51,399 bases of DNA from positions 1 through 51,399 of the forward strand of contig JAGLDK010000027.1 of assembly GCA_023145615.1 (NCBI GenBank). Reading direction: 5' to 3'. The notes beneath the pieces are model-generated. The model was given only the letters and a program-made list of their open reading frames with translations, made no database searches and was not told where the DNA came from. Position 1 is the stretch's first letter. Every line of letters begins with the position of its first letter. This DNA is from Ichthyobacteriaceae bacterium (GTDB lineage: Bacteria; Bacteroidota; Bacteroidia; Flavobacteriales; JADGDT01). Made by a program: the position numbers and the translations under genes. This document shows positions 44,760 to 51,399 of the stretch, one piece after another.

Positions 44760-45188
44760 ATGTCATATTCAAAAATATTAGTAGCAGTAGAAGAGCTACC
44801 GTTAGCAGAAAAAGTTTTTGAAAGAGCTATTGAACTTTCTAAAATATTTAATGCCGAAATAGGAATTATTCACGTAATTAATATACCTACTTCAATAGGT
44901 ACAATGGATGCTGCAATCCTCCCTCAAGAAGCATTAGATTTTAGCAAAAAAACAGGAGAAAATCTTTTAAAAACTTTAATAGATAAATATGCTGGAGACA
45001 AAAAAATAGAACAATTTATGCCCGTAGGTTCTCCGGTTTCTGAAGTTGCAAGTACAGTAAAAGAATTTGGAAACGATTTATTAATAGTAGGTACTCATGC
45101 ACGTTCAGGATTTTCGAAATTCTTTTTAGGAAGTATTGAAGAACAATTAGTATCGAATGTTGAATGCGAGGTATTAGTAATAAAATAA
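44760..45188 (+). CDS. Universal stress protein (UspA family)
   Basis: A 142-aa single-domain Usp with alpha/beta HUP fold. It starts YSKILVAVEELPLAEKVFER, and the ATP-binding motif G-x2-G-x9-G-S is present in GTHARSGFSKFFLGS near residue 117, so it is predicted to bind ATP. The function in stress survival is unspecific. It is probably a single unit, ended by the terminator at 45259-45302; a weak -7-like TACCTTTA lies upstream near 44714. Confidence 0.9.
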   Translation: MSYSKILVAVEELPLAEKVFERAIELSKIFNAEIGIIHVINIPTSIGTMDAAILPQEALDFSKKTGENLLKTLIDKYAGDKKIEQFMPVGSPVSEVASTVKEFGNDLLIVGTHARSGFSKFFLGSIEEQLVSNVECEVLVIK

Positions 45189-45258
45189 ACACAGATTAGT
45201 TTAAACTTATGCCTACAAATAATTTTGTAAAGTAATTTAACATGCAAATTAAAAAAAC

Positions 45259-45302
45259 AAAAAGTTCTTGAAGGTTGATTATAACCATCAAGAACTTTTT
45301 TT
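45259..45302. terminator. Bidirectional terminator between the Usp gene and tcdA
   Basis: A 13-bp stem AAAAAGTTCTTGA (45259-45271) with TCAAGAACTTTTT (45288-45300), extended inward by a GG/CC pair, with T on both strands. Confidence 0.9.
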
Positions 45303-45332
45303 GGTTATTATATTAAGCTGATATTATCCTTT

Positions 45333-46061
45333 TTAAACTTTACGTAAACCAAGCAAATATCTAATTACTTCTGCCGAAGCATAAAGTCCAAAAAGTGCAG
45401 GCATATACGACACCGTACCATACGATGATCTTTTATACTCATCGTTATCAGTTAGCATTAAACTTTCTTTACTCAACGCTTCCGACGAAAACACAACTTT
45501 AACTCCTTTATCTATATTTTGTGCTTTAAGTTTTTTTCTGATATTTTTAGAAAGCATATCATGATACGTTTTAGAAATATCGGTTACTTTAACTTTCGAT
45601 GGATCGGTTTTTCCTCCGGCTCCCATTGCCGAAATAACTTTAATTCTTTTACGTTTTGCAGCAATTAACAAACTAAGTTTTGGAGCAATACTATCAATAC
45701 AATCCATAACATAATCGTAATTTCCATCAACAATTTCAGTTGCACGCTCCGGATTAATAAACTCTTTTAAGGTAGTAATATTTAAGTCAGGATTAATATC
45801 TAACAACCTATCTGCCATAACCTGAATTTTAGATTTTCCAACGGTAGATACAAGTGCCGGAAGCTGACGGTTTCTGTTTGTATTATCAACATCATCACCA
45901 TCAACAATAGTTAAATTACCTACACCTGAACGTACCAAAAATTCGGCAGCATACGACCCCACTCCTCCAATACCTACAATTAAAACATTAGTATTTTTTA
46001 GCTTTTCAATTCCCTCTTTCCCAATCAACAAACTCGTTCTATCAAGCCAATTATCCATCAT
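45333..46061 (-). CDS. tcdA: tRNA threonylcarbamoyladenosine dehydratase (TcdA)
   Basis: A 242-aa E1-like (ThiF/MoeB superfamily) enzyme that cyclises t6A37 in tRNA to ct6A with ATP. The nucleotide-binding motif is GIGGVGSYAAE (30-40), with NRNRQLPAL (contains the Arg finger region), ATP-binding DCIDS and AMGAGGKTDPSKVKVTDI. The lack of MoaD/ThiS partners favours TcdA over MoeB. It overlaps tatD by 11 nt and is the last gene of uvrD-tatD-tcdA. Confidence 0.9.
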   Translation of the reverse strand: MMDNWLDRTSLLIGKEGIEKLKNTNVLIVGIGGVGSYAAEFLVRSGVGNLTIVDGDDVDNTNRNRQLPALVSTVGKSKIQVMADRLLDINPDLNITTLKEFINPERATEIVDGNYDYVMDCIDSIAPKLSLLIAAKRKRIKVISAMGAGGKTDPSKVKVTDISKTYHDMLSKNIRKKLKAQNIDKGVKVVFSSEALSKESLMLTDNDEYKRSSYGTVSYMPALFGLYASAEVIRYLLGLRKV

Positions 46062-46725
46062 ATCTACTAAATACTCTTTTAAAATTATTATAGATTATAT
46101 GTTGAAGTTCATCAACACTAACTCTTTTTATTTCGGCAACTTTTTTATAAATATCAACAATTGACACATCACTTTCATCTGTTTCTAAAAACAACTTATT
46201 GTTTGGCACCTCTATCAACGATTTTTCAACATGAGGTAAATTATTTAATATTGACACACCAAACGAAATATAAAAACCTGATTTTATAAGCTGTTGCACT
46301 AACTCGTATTTTTTATTAAAACCATGAATAATCCATGGTTGAATATATTTTGTTTTTCCCTTTTTTAAATTCCTCAGCTTAATAATTTCGGAATACGATT
46401 TTACTATATGCAAAATTACAGGCAGTTTTAATTGCTCTGAAATTTCAAGCTGAATTTGCAATATTTTAGTTTGAACAGAAATTGGAGTATCAATATTTTT
46501 ATCTAAACCAATTTCTCCAATAGCTAAAGTATTTTTATTAAACGTTATTTTAGTTAAATTATTTTGCAAATTATTAAGTAAATAAATATCCGTTTCATCA
46601 ATATTCCAAGGATGTAATCCTACCGAAAACAACTCTTCTGAGTTTTTAAAGTTATCCAACATTTTGTTGTAAATAACAATATCAGCCGAGCCATTAAATT
46701 TATGAGAATGAATATTTATAAACAT
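46051..46725 (-). CDS. TatD-family metal-dependent hydrolase
   Basis: A 224-aa TIM-barrel hydrolase with the metal ligands HSH (6-8), GEIGLD (E in IAIGEIGLD), ILHIVKS, WIIHGF and the final LETDES. TatD enzymes are DNases with 3'-5' exonuclease activity. At 224 aa it is shorter than E. coli TatD (260), as seen in other Bacteroidota copies. Gene order uvrD-tatD-tcdA with a 13-nt gap and then an overlap indicates one operon. Confidence 0.88.
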   Translation of the reverse strand: MFINIHSHKFNGSADIVIYNKMLDNFKNSEELFSVGLHPWNIDETDIYLLNNLQNNLTKITFNKNTLAIGEIGLDKNIDTPISVQTKILQIQLEISEQLKLPVILHIVKSYSEIIKLRNLKKGKTKYIQPWIIHGFNKKYELVQQLIKSGFYISFGVSILNNLPHVEKSLIEVPNNKLFLETDESDVSIVDIYKKVAEIKRVSVDELQHIIYNNFKRVFSRYDG

Positions 46726-46738
46726 ATTAAGTAAACCT

Positions 46739-49060
46739 TTATCTTAAAATTTCGAGGCGGGCAAATTTTAAAAGCACCTTTTTAATTCCTCCTTTTTCGA
46801 AATTTACTGTAGCTTTTTCATTTTGTCCAACACCTTCAACCAACAAAACTTCTCCGGTTCCAAATCTTTCGTGTTTAACAAAATTCCCTTTCGATAATTT
46901 TCCGGATACCGATTCGGCATTTACACTTGGCGATGCTGATACAGAACTAACAGGTTTAAGTCGTCTATTTGTACGAACTTCTGGTTTTGGTGGTGTTCCC
47001 GATTTTGGCTTTGCCGTTCTTAAATCTCCTCCTCCAAACAAGCTACCCGTAACATTTCCTCCATCTCCAATAGATCTCGACATACGTCCTCTTGGAGTTA
47101 CATATTCTAAATAATCCTCTCCAACTTCTTCTATAAATCTACTTGGTTCGGCATCCGATATTTTACCCCAACGATATCTCGATTGTGTGTATGATAAAGT
47201 TGCTTGTTTTTCGGCACGAGTTACTGCCACATAAAACAATCGGCGTTCTTCTTCTAATTCGGCACGAGTATTTACGCTCATTCCTGAAGGAAATAAATCT
47301 TCCTCCATACCTACTATATTTACATACGGAAACTCTAATCCTTTCGACATGTGAATTGTCATCATCGAAACTCTGTTATTGTCGTTAGGATCGTCCTTAT
47401 CGGCATCGGTAAGCAAAGCTACATCTTGCAAAAATGCAGATAAAGATATGTCTCCATCGGCTTGCTCTTTATTATCTTCAACAAAACGTTTAACACCATT
47501 TATAACTTCCTGCATGTTATCATATCGGGCAACTCCTTCGGGCGATGTATCCTTTTGCAATTCTTTTATTAAACCCGATGATTTTACAATATTATCGGCA
47601 ACCACAAAAGCATCGCTACTATTAACCTGCACACCAAACGCCTTTATCATATTAACAAAATCGTTTAATTTACGTACAGTACCAGCATTTATACCCAAAT
47701 TAAGTTTGGCAACATTTTCAATTACCCTAAACATTGGCTGTTTATATTCTCCGGCAGCAATGGCAAGTTTATCCATTGTTGTTTGCCCAATTCCACGCAT
47801 CGGAAAATTAATTATTCTACGCAATGCCTCCTCGTCTTTCGGGTTAATTACCAACCTAAAATAACTAAGTAAATCTTTAACTTCTTTACGCTGATAAAAC
47901 GATAATCCTCCATAAATACGATACGGAATTTCTCGTCTACGCATAGCATCTTCTAAAGCTCTACTTTGCATATTTGTACGATATAAAATGGCAAAATCAC
48001 TCCAGTCTAATTCATTATCAACCGCTTTTTCGTAAATATTATTGGCAACATAGCGTGCCTCTTCATTATCGGTAATAGTACGTACAACATTAATTTTTTC
48101 TCCCGATGAATTAGCAGTCCAAACATCTTTTTCTAACTGTTCTCGGTTATTTGCAATTACATTATTTGCTGCCTGAACTATATTATTGGTTGATCGATAA
48201 TTTTGCTCTAACCTGAAGGTTTTCATATACGGATAATCCTTCTGGAAATTCATTATATTTTTAACATTGGCACCTCTAAAAGCATATATACTCTGGGCAT
48301 CATCTCCCACAACACATAAATTTTTAAACATATCGGCCAAAGCTTTTACTATTAAATACTGAGAGTGATTTGTATCCTGATACTCATCAACCATTATGTA
48401 TTGAAACCTTTCTTGATACTTTACCAACACATCCGGAAAACGAGTTAACAACTCATTTGTGCGCAACAATAAATCATCAAAATCCATTGCTCCTGCCTTA
48501 AAACATCTTTCAACATATTCTTTATAAATATCAACAATACGAGGACGCATTGCAGCCGTATCAGCCTCTAAAAGTTCGGCATGATGATGGTATGATTTTA
48601 CTGTTATAAGAGAGTTTTTTAAAGATGATATTCGGCTAAATACTTGCTTCGATTTATACACATCTTTATCAAGCATCATTTCCTTAATAATATTACGTAT
48701 TAATCTTTCCGAATCTTGAGCATCGTAAATTGTAAAGTTGGCAGGATAACCTAATTTATCACTTTCGAAACGTAATATTTTAGCAAAAACCGAATGAAAA
48801 GTTCCCATCCATAAATTTTTCGCCTCCGATCGTCCTACTTGTGCTGCAATACGCTGCTTCATTTCTTTGGCAGCCTTATTGGTAAAAGTAAGCGATAATA
48901 TACGGAATGGATCAACTCCATGATTTAAAAGGTGTACAATTCGGTAAGTTAAAACCCTAGTTTTACCCGATCCAGCACCAGCAATTACAAGCATCGGACC
49001 TTCCAGATTTTCTACTGCCGCACGTTGGGCATCGTTTAAGCTATCTAAATATTCGTACAT
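46739..49060 (-). CDS. uvrD: UvrD/PcrA-type DNA helicase
   Basis: A 773-aa superfamily 1A helicase for nucleotide excision and mismatch repair. It has AGAGSGKT (27-34), GTFHSVFAKILR motif Ia region, VDEYQDTN (motif II, D225-E226), QNYRST, IYGGLSFYQRKEVKDLL and VTRAEKQ (motif VI). The C-terminus (about 715-773), GNFVKHERFGTGEVLLVEGVG, is the Tudor-like RNA-polymerase-binding domain of PcrA/UvrD. The length is normal. Promoter element TAATTTTG at 49086-49093 overlaps the divergent promoter. Confidence 0.95.
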   Translation of the reverse strand: MYEYLDSLNDAQRAAVENLEGPMLVIAGAGSGKTRVLTYRIVHLLNHGVDPFRILSLTFTNKAAKEMKQRIAAQVGRSEAKNLWMGTFHSVFAKILRFESDKLGYPANFTIYDAQDSERLIRNIIKEMMLDKDVYKSKQVFSRISSLKNSLITVKSYHHHAELLEADTAAMRPRIVDIYKEYVERCFKAGAMDFDDLLLRTNELLTRFPDVLVKYQERFQYIMVDEYQDTNHSQYLIVKALADMFKNLCVVGDDAQSIYAFRGANVKNIMNFQKDYPYMKTFRLEQNYRSTNNIVQAANNVIANNREQLEKDVWTANSSGEKINVVRTITDNEEARYVANNIYEKAVDNELDWSDFAILYRTNMQSRALEDAMRRREIPYRIYGGLSFYQRKEVKDLLSYFRLVINPKDEEALRRIINFPMRGIGQTTMDKLAIAAGEYKQPMFRVIENVAKLNLGINAGTVRKLNDFVNMIKAFGVQVNSSDAFVVADNIVKSSGLIKELQKDTSPEGVARYDNMQEVINGVKRFVEDNKEQADGDISLSAFLQDVALLTDADKDDPNDNNRVSMMTIHMSKGLEFPYVNIVGMEEDLFPSGMSVNTRAELEEERRLFYVAVTRAEKQATLSYTQSRYRWGKISDAEPSRFIEEVGEDYLEYVTPRGRMSRSIGDGGNVTGSLFGGGDLRTAKPKSGTPPKPEVRTNRRLKPVSSVSASPSVNAESVSGKLSKGNFVKHERFGTGEVLLVEGVGQNEKATVNFEKGGIKKVLLKFARLEILR

Positions 49061-49072
49061 ACAAGAAGTTTA

Positions 49073-49102
49073 TTTGGTATTATTGCAAAATTACTACATT
49101 TG
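49073..49102 (+). promoter_or_regulatory. Divergent overlapping promoters of uvrD and the membrane-protein gene
   Basis: On the plus strand TTTG (49073-49076), 18 nt, TACATTTG (49095-49102) for the gene at 49134. On the minus strand TAATTTTG (49086-49093) for uvrD sits between those boxes, so the two promoters cannot easily be used at once. Confidence 0.65.
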
Positions 49103-49133
49103 CACACAGAAAACACAAAACACACACCAAATT

Positions 49134-49655
49134 ATGTTAAACCTATTCGAAATATTAAAATACATTCTACCTTCTTTAATTGTAGGGGGTGTATCAATTT
49201 ACTTTATGAAATCGTTTTTTAAAAACGAAAAAGCACAAAGATTTCATCAACTAAAAATGAACTCGGTAAACGAATCGTTACCTATTAGAATGCAAGCTTA
49301 CGAAAGAATTGCTTTGCTATTAGATAGGGTTTCGTTAACAAGTTTAACTCGTAGAATTCAACCAACAAACGATAATATTGAGTTACATAAAAATGTACTT
49401 ATTCAAAGTATAAACGATGAATTTGACCATAATATTACTCAGCAAATTTATATTACACCCGAAACGTGGAATATGATATTACTTGCAAAAAAGGCGACTA
49501 TTATTGCTATAAATTACTCGTATCAGAAAATTATTACCGAAAAGCAAAATATTTACGATTATCAATTATTGCTAATTAAAGGTGGAGAAGATGACGAAAA
49601 TCCAATGAAATTAGCTCTATTGAAACTTAAAACCGAAATTGCTTTAGAGTTTTAA
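49134..49655 (+). CDS. Bacteroidota-specific membrane-anchored protein
   Basis: A 173-aa protein with one N-terminal membrane segment (about 9-26) and a helical cytoplasmic part containing LPIRMQAYERIALLLDRVS, a motif I know from a small conserved Bacteroidota family (perhaps DUF7935). The function is unknown. The frame is open 20 codons further upstream, but the promoter at 49073-49102 covers those codons, so ATG 49134 (leader about 28 nt) is correct. It is divergent from uvrD and closed by the terminator at 49719-49762. Confidence 0.82.
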   Translation: MLNLFEILKYILPSLIVGGVSIYFMKSFFKNEKAQRFHQLKMNSVNESLPIRMQAYERIALLLDRVSLTSLTRRIQPTNDNIELHKNVLIQSINDEFDHNITQQIYITPETWNMILLAKKATIIAINYSYQKIITEKQNIYDYQLLLIKGGEDDENPMKLALLKLKTEIALEF

Positions 49656-49718
49656 ATAATTGCTATTTAATAGTTGAATCTAAGGTTCAGTCTAAGATTG
49701 AAAAAAATCATACATTAT

Positions 49719-49762
49719 AAAAAGAGGAATCAATTATAAATTTATAATTGATTCCTCTTTTT
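49719..49762 (+). terminator. Terminator, 22-bp perfect palindrome
   Basis: Arms 49719-49740 and 49741-49762 (core AAAAAGAGGAATCAATTATA) with T runs on both strands. Confidence 0.92.
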
Positions 49763-50127
49763 TATTTAAATATTAGATTCACAACACTCCGTTAAATTAT
49801 CAATATGCAGTTATTAATTTAACACACTAAAAATTAATAATATAAAACATTAAATTATTGTAGTGCTTTTTTTATACTTGAATTAATTGATTTGCAATAT
49901 GTTACGTCAAAAAGAAAACAGACTATTAAAAAACCAACAATAATATTTGTTTAATAAATGGCAATATGTTGCATATAGTAAATTTGGTGCATTTACCCTA
50001 AATACACAACTACAAATTAGGATATACCATACAAATCTAATACATTAGATGTACTGTAAATCAATATATTAGCTTTAGAAAATCAATAATAAGAATAGAT
50101 TATTTCAGTAACCCAAAATCATCCCCT
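49763..50127 (+). other. Intergenic region upstream of the EnvC-like gene
   Basis: About 365 bp, no ORF. Two copies of GCAATATGTT occur about 68 nt apart (near 49893 and 49961); the second is the palindrome GCAATATGTTGC. A -7-like element TAAATTTG lies at 49979-49986, 142 nt before the GTG start, without a clear -33 box. Confidence 0.45.
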
Positions 50128-51387
50128 GTGAAAATACTAAAACTAGCCATACTACTATTACTTCTGTTTTCTTTTGACTTACATGCTCAAAGTTCTAAAA
50201 AAAAGCAGCTCGAAAAACAACAAAACAGACTTGAAAATGATATTAAGTTTGTAAATAAGTTAATTCTTGAAAACAATAAAGCATCTAAAGCTTCTACAGT
50301 ACAGGTTACTAATATTAATGAAAAAATAAAACTACGACGTAGTATTATACAAAATATTAATCATGAAATTAATCGTATAAATACTACTATTTCTAAAAAA
50401 CAATTAGTACTTACTAATTTAGAAAAGGAACTAGAGGATTTAAAAACTGAATATTCTAAAATTATTATACAGTCATATAAATCAAGAAACAGAAACAATT
50501 CACTAACATATTTATTGTCGGCCGAAAACTTTAATCAGGCTAGGAAAAGGTTAAAGTATATTAACGATTATTCTAAATATCGTAAAACTCAAGGCGAAAA
50601 AATACGTTTGAATAAGTCTGAAATTTTAATAGTTATTAACAACCTAAATGCCGAAAAAGAAGTTAAAGACAAGCTAGTTAGTAGCAAGCAAAAAGAAAGA
50701 GAAAAACTTGTAACCGAAAAGAAGGAACGAGAAGTTGTACTAAAAAAACTTAAACTAAATAAAGAGGAGTTACTTGCTGAAGTAAAATTAAAACAACAAA
50801 AAACAGTATATCTTCAAAATGAAATCCAAAAAATAATTTTAGCTGAAATAAGAAAAGCAGAATTAGCAAAAAAAGAAAGAGAAAGATTAAAACGAATTGC
50901 CGATGCCAACAACCCTACAAAAGGTAATGACGATAATAGCATTTACGAAACCATTACCGAATCGAAAAAACTTGCAGTTAAATTTGAACTAAACAAGCAT
51001 AAATTACCGTGGCCAGTAAAAAAAGGACTTGTTGCAAGTAATTATGGCAAGCACAGGCATCCTAAATATAAAGATATTGTAATTGTAAATCATGGTATTG
51101 ATATTGCTACTTTGCCAGGTTCTTCTGCACGTTCAATTTTTAAAGGAATTGTAAGTTCTGTAATAATATCGAATAACGGAGGTAGTAATACTGTAATTAT
51201 TAAACATGGCGATTATTATTCGGTATATTCTAACTTAAATAAAATATACGTTAGTAAAGGCGATAAAGTTGATATTAAACAAAATATTGGGTTAATATCA
51301 ACATCGTTAGGTAGCACCATTGTTAAGTTTCAGTTATGGCACAATAAAAAAATTCAAAATCCAGCGTTGTGGTTATATAACATGTAG
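50128..51387 (+). CDS. EnvC-like murein hydrolase activator, M23 domain degenerate
   Basis: A 419-aa exported protein. The start codon is GTG at 50128, after which a signal peptide ends near LHAQ. Residues about 25-270 are long coiled coils rich in Lys/Glu. Residues about 290-419 form a LytM/M23 domain, with GLVASNYGKHRHP, NHGIDIAT (H322, D325) and IIKHGDYYSVYSNL. The second metal/catalytic motif HxH is replaced by VKFQLW (399 on) and the catalytic His of YxHL is Asn (SNL), so peptidase activity is unlikely. This is the EnvC pattern: a coiled-coil activator of amidases at division. The frame ends 12 nt before the window edge. Confidence 0.85.
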   Translation: MKILKLAILLLLLFSFDLHAQSSKKKQLEKQQNRLENDIKFVNKLILENNKASKASTVQVTNINEKIKLRRSIIQNINHEINRINTTISKKQLVLTNLEKELEDLKTEYSKIIIQSYKSRNRNNSLTYLLSAENFNQARKRLKYINDYSKYRKTQGEKIRLNKSEILIVINNLNAEKEVKDKLVSSKQKEREKLVTEKKEREVVLKKLKLNKEELLAEVKLKQQKTVYLQNEIQKIILAEIRKAELAKKERERLKRIADANNPTKGNDDNSIYETITESKKLAVKFELNKHKLPWPVKKGLVASNYGKHRHPKYKDIVIVNHGIDIATLPGSSARSIFKGIVSSVIISNNGGSNTVIIKHGDYYSVYSNLNKIYVSKGDKVDIKQNIGLISTSLGSTIVKFQLWHNKKIQNPALWLYNM

Positions 51388-51399
51388 TAAATAATTTTT

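Noticed and set aside
47379-47864. 161-codon plus-strand ORF antisense to uvrD
   Set aside because: uvrD is complete on the minus strand; the antisense frame is open only as a shadow.

Overview
This AT-rich window reads as core chromosome of a member of the Bacteroidota, probably a marine Bacteroidales/Marinilabiliales-type or related free-living lineage. The evidence is: promoters of the Bacteroidota form (TTTG, about 19 nt, TAnnTTTG) instead of -35/-10 boxes; few Shine-Dalgarno sequences; type IX secretion (T9SS) parts (GldJ, the DUF5103 plug, a T9SS-sorted surface protein); a six-gene Na+-NQR operon; a short HPF; and the tRNA-Tyr/Gly/Thr cluster that in this phylum usually precedes tuf. 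I saw no phage, insertion sequence, CRISPR array or defence island.

Layout. 1-8.4 kb, nearly all minus strand: translation and protein targeting (tRNAs, hpf, xerC-type recombinase, rpsU, rimO, ftsY, and an rpmB-rpmG-DUF4295 operon), plus an acyl-CoA dehydrogenase and a membrane-anchored helix-hairpin-helix protein. 8.9-10.8 kb: panB and menA converge on a 22-bp palindromic terminator. 11-15.7 kb: gldJ, a 770-bp gene-poor stretch with palindromes, an unrecognised 128-aa protein and the T9SS plug gene. 15.8-21.9 kb: nqrABCDEF, divergent from the plug gene. 22-28.5 kb: a small lipoprotein, a penicillin-acylase-family hydrolase, a protein with kinase-like motifs, murF and a DUF368 (polyprenyl-phosphate transporter type) gene. 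28.6-33.5 kb: a 1,610-aa surface protein with FG-GAP-like, YDG and T9SS sorting domains. 33.8-43.8 kb: citrate synthase, a YfcE-like phosphoesterase, a class V aminotransferase, kdsC-ubiA-maf, a four-LysM lipoprotein-like protein and guaA. 44-51.4 kb: a leader-controlled hotdog-fold gene, a universal stress protein, uvrD-tatD-tcdA, a Bacteroidota-specific membrane protein and an EnvC-like protein.

How the genes fit together. MenA supplies menaquinone and Na+-NQR reduces quinone while exporting Na+. GldJ, the plug and the YDG-repeat protein belong to gliding/T9SS export. MurF, DUF368, the LysM protein and EnvC belong to cell-wall synthesis and turnover. KdsC serves LPS Kdo.

Most notable observations. 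(1) Between guaA and a hotdog-fold gene lies a textbook attenuator layout: a consensus promoter, a 50-codon leader ORF with no recognised homologue, and a strong terminator whose left arm can instead pair over 17 bp with the end of the leader ORF; the downstream gene has no other visible promoter. (2) A family of dispersed palindromic intergenic elements bounded by CTGACAA and TTATCAG occurs at 9.77, 13.73 and 26.12 kb. (3) The protein at 25.0-26.1 kb carries a kinase-like set of motifs. All function calls come from reading the sequence; no database search was run.
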